Part shown: positions 1 through 5,186 of the stretch, in pieces
How the letters are laid out: every line of letters begins with the position of its first letter
Numbering within the stretch: position 1 is the stretch's first letter
DNA from: JANNAT01 sp043766915
Lineage (GTDB): Bacteria; Pseudomonadota; Alphaproteobacteria; Rhodobacterales; Rhodobacteraceae
Direction: 5' to 3'
Assembly: GCA_043766915.1 (NCBI GenBank)
Contig: JAYUHO010000086.1
Location: 1-6,146 of the forward strand
Length of the DNA: 6,146 nucleotides
Translations under genes and position numbers: made by a program
Notes under the pieces: model-generated
Seen by the model: only the letters and a program-made list of their open reading frames with translations
Told to the model about the DNA's origin: nothing
The model's database searches: none

Positions 1-29
1 TTTGGCCACCACACCCCCTACTCGATTCG

Positions 30-68
30 GCCCAATTTCGCTTGGTTTCTGCCAATCTGCCCAATTCC
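30..68. repeat. Short direct repeats upstream of parA
   Basis: The ten-base word GCCCAATTYC occurs at 30-39 and again at 59-68, 29 bases apart, with a partial copy (GCCAATC) at 51-57. The 161 bases before parA hold no convincing gene, so this is leader or intergenic DNA. Repeats near a plasmid partition operon can bind a replication or partition protein, but two copies of a short word are weak evidence and this could be chance. Confidence 0.25.
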
Positions 69-161
69 TGTTCCAGTATAACTTGGCCTTTGCGATTTCT
101 GCAAATCCGGCGTATTTACAGGTTTAACAGAAATCTACGTCCGCAATGAAAGTGGAACCCG

Positions 162-1469
162 ATGTACAGCCATGAAGACCTGGCCGCCTTGCAGGCACAG
201 TCGCTTAAAATGCAGGGTTGGATCCGCAGGCAAACGTTCAGTCCTGAACACGAAAAGACGCTGCGGCGGTTTTCCAGTTGGGAGGTCGCAGAGTTGATCT
301 TCAAGATCAACCATTCAACCTTTCGCGGACGGCTGGCCGCAGAACCCGATCTGCCGGGCGGTGAGGTGGAAGAAGACGGCCGCCAGCGCTGGTTTTCCTT
401 GTCCGAGATCAACGAACTCCGCCGCCGCATGAAGATCAATCGTCAGTCGCAGATGCCCAAACGCCCGGCGGGCAAACGGGCGGTGCGGGTGGCCATTGCC
501 AACTTCAAGGGCGGGGCGGGCAAATCCACTGTGGCCCTGCACATGGCGCATGCCGCGGCGCTTGATGGCTACCGCGTGCTCTGTGTTGATTTTGATCCGC
601 AGGCCACGCTGACCCATTCGATGGGCCTTTACGACGTCTCCGAAGACCTGACCGTCTGGGGCATCATGGCGCGCGATCTTATTCAGGAAACCGACCGGAT
701 GAATGCCGGGCCAAAGGCGGCGGAATCCGGCACCGCCCTGCCCCAGCGCCGGATCCCCGCTGGCATCCGCGATATGGGTCTGGATGCGTTGCGGGTGTCT
801 GATTTCATCCGGCCCACCGCCTGGCCCACGATTGATATCGTGCCGTCCTGCGCCAACGCCGCCTTTGTTGAATTTGCCAGCGCACAGTATCGCCACCTGA
901 ACCCGGATTGGTCGTTCTTTGCGGCCGTGTCGCGCTATCTCGACGCGCTGCCGGATGATGCCTATGATGTGATCATCTTTGATTGCCCCCCGGCGATTGG
1001 CTATCAGTCGATGAACGCGGTGTTCGCGGCGGATGTGCTTTATATCCCGTCCGGCCCAGGCTATTGGGAATATGACAGCACCACGTCCTTCATCGGTCAG
1101 CTGGCCGAAGCCTTGGGCGATCTGTCGAAAGGTTTTGACGGAACCTTCCCCGCGGGGAAGATGCGCTTGCCCAAAGCGTTCCTTGAAGTGCGGTTCCTGA
1201 TGACGCGGTACGAGCCGGGAAATGATCTGCACCGCGCGATGCTGGAAGCCTTTCGCAAGGTATTTGGCGACTTAGTCACCGAACACCCGGTGGAAATGAC
1301 CCGTGCAGTGGAACAGTCGAACCGCTTTCTGTCGTCGGTCTATGAGATCGACTATCGCAATATGACGCGCGAAACCTGGCGCAGGGCGCGCACCAGCTTT
1401 GACCGCGCCTATGATGAGTTCAAAGACTGTTTCTTGAAGGCCTGGGATCAGGTGGAGGGGAAGCTATGA
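162..1469 (+). CDS. parA: ParA-family partition ATPase with N-terminal HTH
   Basis: This is a plasmid-partition ATPase of the Walker-type (MinD/ParA) family, 435 residues. Such proteins bind nonspecific DNA in the ATP state and move ParB-parS complexes apart; those with an N-terminal extension usually also repress their own operon. Residues about 1-110 form that extension, with a helix-turn-helix-like stretch around residues 36-90. The deviant Walker A motif KGGAGKST is at residues 116-123, with signature lysines K116 and K121. The A' motif VDFDPQA is at 142-148 and Walker B, IIFDCPP, has its aspartate at 274. The start at 162 follows AAGTGGA at a usable distance. The stop overlaps the parB start (ATGA), so translation is probably coupled. 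Oddly, residues 328-333 (TFPAGK) are encoded by a DNA palindrome shared with parB. The order and N-terminal extension resemble RepA of repABC-type modules, but no repC follows parB here. The family call is firm; the replicon subtype is inference. Confidence 0.93.
   Translation: MYSHEDLAALQAQSLKMQGWIRRQTFSPEHEKTLRRFSSWEVAELIFKINHSTFRGRLAAEPDLPGGEVEEDGRQRWFSLSEINELRRRMKINRQSQMPKRPAGKRAVRVAIANFKGGAGKSTVALHMAHAAALDGYRVLCVDFDPQATLTHSMGLYDVSEDLTVWGIMARDLIQETDRMNAGPKAAESGTALPQRRIPAGIRDMGLDALRVSDFIRPTAWPTIDIVPSCANAAFVEFASAQYRHLNPDWSFFAAVSRYLDALPDDAYDVIIFDCPPAIGYQSMNAVFAADVLYIPSGPGYWEYDSTTSFIGQLAEALGDLSKGFDGTFPAGKMRLPKAFLEVRFLMTRYEPGNDLHRAMLEAFRKVFGDLVTEHPVEMTRAVEQSNRFLSSVYEIDYRNMTRETWRRARTSFDRAYDEFKDCFLKAWDQVEGKL
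1142..1163. repeat. Palindrome copy 1 (putative parS), inside parA
   Basis: The left half AACCTTCCCCG is intact and the right half reads CGGGGAAG before diverging, so the perfect inverted core is 1145-1160. Nineteen bases (1142-1160) are identical to the two other copies. It lies in the parA reading frame and encodes TFPAGK. It is a candidate ParB-binding centromere site, weaker than the other two because its outer three bases do not pair. Confidence 0.7.
1454..1460 (+). promoter_or_regulatory. Strong ribosome binding site of parB
   Basis: GGAGGGG sits five bases before the parB ATG at 1466, inside the end of parA. It settles the parB start and suggests high ParB output even without coupling to parA translation. 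Confidence 0.75.
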
Positions 1470-2566
1470 CAAAGAAGCGTTTGACCTTTGATATTGACCT
1501 GCCCGAGGAAGAAACCTTCCCCGCGGGGAAGGTTTTGCCCGCCCTGCCCCGGCGCGGCCCGATGGCCGCAGCCATCACCGAAAACGCAGACTCCCTGCGT
1601 GAACGTCAGACAATCGAGGCCGAAATCAGGGCCGAGAATGACACGCTGGCCAATGAACATGTGCGCCTGAAGCGTCTGGGCCTGATCACTGATCTGATTC
1701 CGCTGGATCAGGTGCTAACCTATAAACTGACCCGCGACCGCGCGATGGGCGATGATATGGAGCTGGCCGAGCTGATCACCTCGATCCGGGACGTTGGCCT
1801 GTCCAACCCCATCCGGGTGGAACAGCGCAGCGATGGCAAGTTTGAACTGGTGCAAGGATTTCGCCGCCTGTCGGCCTATCGCGCCTTGCTGACTGAAACC
1901 GGCGACGCCGATCTGTGGGGCGCTATTCCTGCCGCGATCATGTCGCGCGGCGAGACGATGGATATGCTTTACCGCCGCATGGTCGATGAAAACATGGTGC
2001 GCAAAGATATTTCCTTTGCCGAAATGGCGATGATGGCGATCAGCTTTGCACGCGATCCCGGCACAACGGAAACCGATGCTGACCGCGCCGTGGCGCAACT
2101 GTTCCGCTCGGCCAGCTATTCCAAGCGCAGCTATATCCGCGGCTTTATCCTGATGATGGAAGTGCTGGGCGAGCATCTTAAATTCTATCAACACATCCCG
2201 CGCGCCTTGGGCTTGCGGGTGTCGAAAGAACTGGAAGAGCGGTCAGAGATTGGCGGCCAGATCAAGGCGCTTCTTAAAACTCTGGACAACCGTTCGGTGC
2301 ATGAAGAGATCGAGGTTTTGCGCAACGCCGTCGGTGTTACCATTGAGGACGATGAACTGGTCGCCCGTGGCAAGCCGATGCAGGCGTCAAAACCGGTGTC
2401 AGAAACCAAAGCCAAGACCACATTTCAGATCACCTCGCGGATGGGCGCGGCCAGATGCGCCGCCGCCAACGGGCGGCTGGAGATTCGGCTGGACCGGGAT
2501 TTCACCACCCTTGACCGCAAGAAATTAGAGCAGGCAGTGCGGTCAATGCTGGATCAACTGGCGTAA
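1466..2566 (+). CDS. parB: ParB-family partition protein
   Basis: This is the centromere-binding partner of the preceding ParA, 366 residues. ParB proteins load at parS, spread as CTP-dependent clamps and stimulate ParA. The N-terminal ParB/Sulfiredoxin-like domain is visible at about residues 70-185. It holds an LxELixSIRxxGLxNPIRV segment, the CTP-binding GFRR box at 131-134 (GxRR in the family) and the ENMVRKD box at 175-181 (family ENxxRxD). A central DNA-binding region follows, around residues 185-260, with SYSKRSY as the likely helix-turn-helix core. The C-terminal part (about 320-366) is a plausible dimerisation domain. Residues 17-22 (TFPAGK) are encoded by a palindrome shared with parA, in the presumably flexible N-terminal tail where ParA is normally contacted. 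The stop codon lies in a third palindrome copy. It is co-transcribed with parA. The family call is secure from motifs and context. Confidence 0.93.
   Translation: MTKKRLTFDIDLPEEETFPAGKVLPALPRRGPMAAAITENADSLRERQTIEAEIRAENDTLANEHVRLKRLGLITDLIPLDQVLTYKLTRDRAMGDDMELAELITSIRDVGLSNPIRVEQRSDGKFELVQGFRRLSAYRALLTETGDADLWGAIPAAIMSRGETMDMLYRRMVDENMVRKDISFAEMAMMAISFARDPGTTETDADRAVAQLFRSASYSKRSYIRGFILMMEVLGEHLKFYQHIPRALGLRVSKELEERSEIGGQIKALLKTLDNRSVHEEIEVLRNAVGVTIEDDELVARGKPMQASKPVSETKAKTTFQITSRMGAARCAAANGRLEIRLDRDFTTLDRKKLEQAVRSMLDQLA
1512..1535. repeat. Palindrome copy 2 (putative parS), inside parB start region
   Basis: A perfect 24-bp palindrome: half-site AAACCTTCCCCG followed by its exact reverse complement. 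It lies within parB codons 16-23 and encodes TFPAGKV. Its centre is 371 bp from copy 1. It is a candidate ParB-binding site. Protein bound here could also feed back on expression of parB. Confidence 0.8.
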
Positions 2567-2590
2567 AACCTTCCCCGCGGGGAAGGTTTT
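2565..2590. repeat. Palindrome copy 3 (putative parS / bidirectional terminator)
   Basis: A perfect 26-bp palindrome: half-site AAAACCTTCCCCG and its reverse complement, overlapping the TAA stop of parB (2564-2566). It is the longest of the three copies. It is a candidate ParB-binding site, 1054 bp centre to centre from copy 2. Because the stem is GC-rich with A4 on the left and T4 on the right, the transcript could also act as an intrinsic terminator for parAB. The absence of a proper loop and the reuse of the same core inside two genes argue that DNA binding is the primary role. Confidence 0.78.
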
Positions 2591-2663
2591 CGGGGTGGTT
2601 TGGCGTTTTTAACGGCTTTTGCGGCGATCTGATGTCAAAAACGCAGGCAGGGCAGGGGTTGCC

Positions 2664-2684
2664 CAGCTTTGCAGTGCAAAGCTG
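2664..2684. repeat. 21-bp palindrome upstream of the toxin-antitoxin operon
   Basis: CAGCTTTGCA at 2664-2673, a single central G, then its exact reverse complement at 2675-2684. Just downstream, CTGTGCA is repeated at 2697 and 2707, one helical turn apart. It lies in the 210-bp gap between parB and the antitoxin and 31 bp before the predicted -35 box. It could be an operator, a replication-protein site or a transcript hairpin. The symmetry is plain in the sequence; its use is unknown. Confidence 0.6.
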
Positions 2685-2714
2685 TCAGTGGCGGAGCTGT
2701 GCAAGACTGTGCAG

Positions 2715-2743
2715 TTGATTTTTGCATGCATATCTCCTATAAG
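2715..2743 (+). promoter_or_regulatory. Predicted promoter of the toxin-antitoxin operon
   Basis: TTGATT (2715-2720) and TATAAG (2738-2743) are separated by 17 bases, a good sigma-70-like match. Transcription would start near 2750, about 27 bases before the antitoxin ATG, and no clear Shine-Dalgarno lies in that leader. The spacer holds the palindrome TGCATGCA (2723-2730). A second inverted pair, AATGCA (2745-2750) and TGCATT (2762-2767), flanks the start site. These are natural candidates for autorepression by the AbrB-fold antitoxin. Confidence 0.55.
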
Positions 2744-2776
2744 TAATGCAGTCTCAAGATTTGCATTGGTTTTATC

Positions 2777-3028
2777 ATGTCAGACATGCAGGAATCCACC
2801 ATCACCACGCGCGGCCAAACCACGGTGCCGCGCGATGTGCGAAACGCTCTTGCGCTGCGGCCCGGCGATAAGCTGCGCTATCTGATCCTTGAGGGCGGTG
2901 AAGTGCGGCTGCTGCGCCGCCGTCCGCTGTCGGAACTGGCGGGCATGTTGGCCCGGCCCGGCGCGGCACCTGTCACGTTGGAACAGATAGAACAGGCGAT
3001 TGCCGACGGCGGGGCAGGGCAGCCGTGA
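2777..3028 (+). CDS. vapB: AbrB/SpoVT-type antitoxin
   Basis: A small swapped-hairpin AbrB-fold DNA-binding protein, 83 residues, acting as the antitoxin of the PIN toxin that follows. The AbrB core is at about residues 6-50: STITTRGQTTVPRDVRNAL, then LRPGDKLRY, then a GGEVRLLRR strand. The remaining C-terminal stretch, from about residue 51 (PLSELAGML onward), is the part expected to wrap and block the toxin. Antitoxins of this kind usually bind their own promoter, and inverted repeats are present upstream. No ribosome binding site is obvious before the ATG at 2777, and ATG at 2786 (Met4) is an alternative start. The stop overlaps the toxin's GTG start (GTGA), ensuring the antitoxin is made first. 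The N-terminus resembles PrlF-type antitoxins, but the partner here is a PIN protein, so VapB is the better name. Confidence 0.85.
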   Translation: MSDMQESTITTRGQTTVPRDVRNALALRPGDKLRYLILEGGEVRLLRRRPLSELAGMLARPGAAPVTLEQIEQAIADGGAGQP

Positions 3029-3420
3029 TCGGATTGGATACCAATGTTTTGGTGAGCTATTTAACCCAGGACGATCCGGATCAGTCCCGACTGGCAGGGG
3101 CGGTGATGGCGCAGCTGTCTGCCACAGGTCCGGGCTTTGTCTCTCGCGAAGTGATGGTGGAACTGGTCTGGGTGCTGCAGCGGGCCTATGGGTTTTCACG
3201 CGGCCGGATCGCCCAAACCGTCATATCGCTGCTGGAGGCCGAAGATTTGCTGATCGAGGCCCCAGACCGGGTTGGTGCCGCGGCGGTGGCCTATGCCAAG
3301 GGCGGTTGCGGCTTTGCCGATCAGATGATCCGGCTGGCCAGCGTTGCGGCAGGCGCGTCGGTTCTGGTTGCCTTTGATACGGCAGCGGCTGCGCAGTCTG
3401 GGGTTCGGTTGCTGGTCTGA
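3025..3420 (+). CDS. vapC: PIN-domain ribonuclease toxin (VapC-type)
   Basis: A 131-residue single-domain PIN protein, the usual VapC length. VapC toxins are Mg-dependent ribonucleases that cleave tRNA or rRNA when freed from the antitoxin. The four acidic residues of the active site are all recognisable: D5 in GLDTNVLV, E46 in VMVELVWVL, D99 in GFADQMI and D118 in VAFDTAAA. So the enzyme is probably active. The start is GTG at 3025, overlapping the antitoxin stop; GTG and the overlap should keep toxin output below antitoxin output. Its position next to parAB suggests post-segregational stabilisation of the replicon. The RNA target cannot be read from the sequence. Confidence 0.88.
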   Translation: MIGLDTNVLVSYLTQDDPDQSRLAGAVMAQLSATGPGFVSREVMVELVWVLQRAYGFSRGRIAQTVISLLEAEDLLIEAPDRVGAAAVAYAKGGCGFADQMIRLASVAAGASVLVAFDTAAAAQSGVRLLV

Positions 3421-3466
3421 GCCAGCGCAGTTCAGGGTTTACCCGACTAACCCGCCAACGCCGCCT

Positions 3467-3664
3467 TCAGGTTCGCGGGAACCACCGCCGCCTCGCGCGC
3501 ACCACGGTGCGGCTGACGTCATAAATCTCGCCGACCTCGTCTTCGGACAGTTTGGTGCCGGGGCGCCGTTTGAGTTCATGGATAGCATGCGCCAACCGGT
3601 CGGCGACAGCCTCGCTGCTGGCTTCGGAAGTCTGTGCGGTTTCGTCCAACAAATGGCCTGTCAT
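3467..3664 (-). pseudogene. Truncated GntR-family regulator (DNA-binding domain only)
   Basis: This minus-strand fragment of 65 residues starts at the ATG whose complement is 3662-3664. It contains a GntR winged-helix start: a helix around residues 18-31 (AVADRLAHAIHE), then RPGTKLSEDEVGEIYDVSRT at about 34-53, the hallmark turn and recognition helix of GntR/FadR-type repressors. Family members continue with a wing and an effector-binding domain of some 150 residues. Here the frame switches to RARRRWFPRT and stops, so wing and effector domain are missing. In another frame, 3494 down to 3447 reads EAAVVPANLKAALAG and stops, which looks like a genuine protein C-terminus joined by a deletion. 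It is divergent to the ABC ATPase gene, the usual place for a transporter's regulator. It may be non-functional; a bare HTH that still binds DNA cannot be excluded. A start 16-17 codons upstream is possible. Confidence 0.7.
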
Positions 3665-3740
3665 TGCCCTGTGCGGTGAATCTTTGCACAAACTGTGCGG
3701 AGGGCCAAACATCATAGTTGTCCGGGCAGGGCCAGTTGGA

Positions 3741-3750
3741 TTGTATACAA
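3741..3750. promoter_or_regulatory. Putative GntR-type operator TTGTATACAA
   Basis: A perfect 10-bp palindrome with the GT-N-AC spacing typical of GntR-family operators, lying between the divergent GntR remnant and the ABC ATPase gene. A related imperfect sequence, TTTATACGCAA, follows at 3762-3772. It overlaps the -35 box of the promoter predicted for the transporter genes, so bound repressor would block transcription. Confidence 0.5.
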
Positions 3751-3769
3751 ACCAGTTGATTTTTATACG
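3741..3769 (+). promoter_or_regulatory. Possible promoter of the ABC transporter genes
   Basis: TTGTAT (3741-3746) and TATACG (3764-3769) with a 17-base spacer. This would give a leader of about 118 bases before the ABC ATPase ATG. The match is moderate and the -35 box coincides with the putative GntR operator. Confidence 0.35.
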
Positions 3770-3893
3770 CAATGATGGATGCAATAACCCAATTCTTGGG
3801 CAGCGCGTGTTTGGTATGGCGGGGTCTGCGGGTTTTTCCTGCCGCTTTGTAAAACTTCGATCCACCCTGTCACTGAGGCAGTTTGGGGGTGAG

Positions 3894-4868
3894 ATGCGGA
3901 CTGGCCATGATCTTGAACTTGTGCGCGTGACCAAACGGTATGGCGCAGCCGTGGCTGTGGCCGACATCAGCCATTTGTTCCGGGCCGGGTCTTATGTCTG
4001 TCTGCTGGACCCGTCGGGCTGCGGAAAATCATCAACCCTGCGGATGATTGCAGGGCACGAAGCGATCAGCGATGGCAATATCCTGTTGTCGGGCAAAGAT
4101 GTCACCAACCTGCCCCCGGCCAAGCGCGGCACGGCGATGATGTTTCAGAACTATGCCTTGTTTCCGCATCTGTCGGTGATCGACAACGTCGCCTTCAGTC
4201 TGAAAATGAAAGGGGTCGATGCCCCAGCCCGGCGCAAGCGGGCAGGGGATCTGCTGGACCTTGTTGATATGGCGGCCCTTGCCCAGCGGCGTCCGGCGCA
4301 ATTGTCGGGCGGTCAGCAACAGCGGGTGGCGTTGGCACGGGCGTTGATCACCGATCCGCAGGTGTTGTTGCTGAATGAACCGTTGTCGGCGCTGGACCCC
4401 TTCTTGCGGGTGCGGGTGCGGGGCGAGTTGAAGCGGTTGCAGACCGAACTGGGGATTTCCTTCATCCATGTCACGCATGGGCAGGATGAGGCGCTGGCGC
4501 TGGCCGATGAAGTGGTTGTGATGAACAACGCCAAAATTGAACAATCGGGCACCGCGCGAGAGGTGTTCAACGCGCCGCGCACCGAATTTGTAGCGCGGTT
4601 CATGGGCGGGCACAACGTGCTGGCCCTGCCGCAGGGCCGCTTTGCCATTCGCGCCGATGCGGTGCGGCTAAGCGCGCAAGGCACCGAGGCGGTGGTGCGC
4701 GGCATTGAATATCAGGGCGGTCATATCGCCCTGACCGCGCGTGCGTTGGGGAACCAGGAAATTCTGGCCCTGATCCCCGAAGCCGAATTCTTCGCAGACC
4801 CAAAACACCCCGGCGATACCATCTGGCTTAGCTGGGACGAAAGGCAGCTTCACCGCCTGCTGGCCTGA
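3894..4868 (+). CDS. ABC transporter ATP-binding protein (PotA-like), altered Walker motifs
   Basis: A 324-residue ATPase of the polyamine/iron/2-aminoethylphosphonate importer type, acting on the inner face of the membrane. The start at 3894 is chosen because GGGGGTGAG directly precedes it and the protein opens with the family's usual LELVRVTKRYG strand; the open frame further upstream runs over the regulator and is ignored. Q-loop MMFQNYALFPHLSV, signature LSGGQQQRVALARAL and H-loop VTH are normal, and a C-terminal TOBE-like domain follows from about residue 240. Two key positions are changed. Walker A reads DPSGCGKS, with D39 for the first glycine. Walker B reads LLLNEP, with N161 for the magnesium-binding aspartate; the catalytic E162 stays. 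The family's VTHDQ is VTHGQ here. Each codon differs by one base from the usual one. With no permease nearby and broken neighbours, this gene may be decaying although still open. Substrate cannot be assigned. Confidence 0.85.
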   Translation: MRTGHDLELVRVTKRYGAAVAVADISHLFRAGSYVCLLDPSGCGKSSTLRMIAGHEAISDGNILLSGKDVTNLPPAKRGTAMMFQNYALFPHLSVIDNVAFSLKMKGVDAPARRKRAGDLLDLVDMAALAQRRPAQLSGGQQQRVALARALITDPQVLLLNEPLSALDPFLRVRVRGELKRLQTELGISFIHVTHGQDEALALADEVVVMNNAKIEQSGTAREVFNAPRTEFVARFMGGHNVLALPQGRFAIRADAVRLSAQGTEAVVRGIEYQGGHIALTARALGNQEILALIPEAEFFADPKHPGDTIWLSWDERQLHRLLA

Positions 4869-4925
4869 TCGGATAAAAACAGAGCCTGTAACAGCCAAAA
4901 CCAACAAACCACACAGAAAACCACA

Positions 4926-4932
4926 GAGAGGA
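4926..4932 (+). promoter_or_regulatory. Ribosome binding site of the solute-binding protein remnant
   Basis: GAGAGGA lies seven bases before the ATG at 4940 and fixes that start. The 71-base gap from the ABC ATPase stop shows no terminator, so the two were probably one operon. Confidence 0.6.
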
Positions 4933-4939
4933 CTTCCCC

Positions 4940-5152
4940 ATGAGCAAGATGCGATACAGCCGCCGCAATATCCTTAAGACCGGGGCCGCCGTTATGGCCG
5001 CCACAGCTTTGCCCGCCCCGATGATCTGGGCGCAAGACATCAAGGATGACCACGGGCATCACCCTGTCGACCCTGTCCGGGGCGCATGTGATTGTCGACA
5101 CGCTGGAAGATCTGTGGGTGGCCGCCGAACGTCTGGCGGGCCGCGCGATTGA
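4940..5152 (+). pseudogene. Solute-binding protein remnant: Tat signal peptide only
   Basis: The first 36 residues are the start of a periplasmic ABC solute-binding protein. The twin-arginine motif SRRNILK is at residues 7-13, a hydrophobic alanine-rich stretch at about 15-28, and a probable cleavage after IWA (residue 31), followed by QDIKD. Such proteins are usually 340-400 residues long. After residue 36 (base 5047) the frame runs into unrelated residues and stops at 5152. The rest of the gene is missing, and from 5046 a different frame belongs to the end of another gene. This is best read as a deletion junction near 5045-5049. Context (PotA-like ATPase just upstream) supports the identity. 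The exported mature protein would be a meaningless short peptide. Confidence 0.75.
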
Positions 5153-5186
5153 TCGCTTGGCCGAGACCGCGCTGCACGATGGTTGA
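5046..5186 (+). pseudogene. 3' fragment of a lost gene, possibly HAD (phosphonatase-like) hydrolase
   Basis: In a frame different from the signal-peptide remnant, 46 residues read as a convincing protein C-terminus: a strand-like GAHVIVDTLEDL at about residues 13-24, then an amphipathic helix WVAAERLAGRAIDRLAETAL. The frame is open from 5025. The GAHxxVDTLxDL pattern recalls the last conserved strand of HAD-superfamily, phosphonatase-like hydrolases, but this is a weak resemblance over a short stretch. Its stop (5184-5186) lies inside the start of the CobW-type gene (ATG at 5179), so these two genes were translationally coupled before the 5' part was lost. The ATG at 5046 is probably accidental. 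Confidence 0.5.

Noticed and set aside
315..1232. Long minus-strand open frame of 305 codons across parA
   Set aside because: It lies wholly opposite a gene with clear ParA motifs, its product is rich in R, H and G with no recognisable domain, and it is explained by high GC and codon bias of the true strand.
2619..2885. 88-codon plus-strand frame across the antitoxin promoter
   Set aside because: It spans the palindrome and promoter and overlaps the antitoxin in another frame; composition gives no sign of a real protein.
3435..3453. GGGTT/AACCC inverted repeat after vapC as a terminator
   Set aside because: A five-base stem with a nine-base loop and no T tract is too weak to call.
2712..3764. 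CAGTTGATTTTT occurs at both 2712-2723 and 3753-3764
   Set aside because: An exact 12-base repeat is expected about once by chance in a 6-kb window, and the flanks do not match.
3552..3893. In-frame 114-codon extension upstream of the ABC ATPase ATG
   Set aside because: It overlaps the divergent GntR remnant and the intergenic operator, shows no family similarity, and a good ribosome binding site stands right before 3894.
3665..3967. Extended N-terminus for the GntR fragment reaching into the ABC gene
   Set aside because: The GntR similarity begins only around 3620 and the extra residues are unlike any regulator N-terminus; the extension crosses the promoter region.
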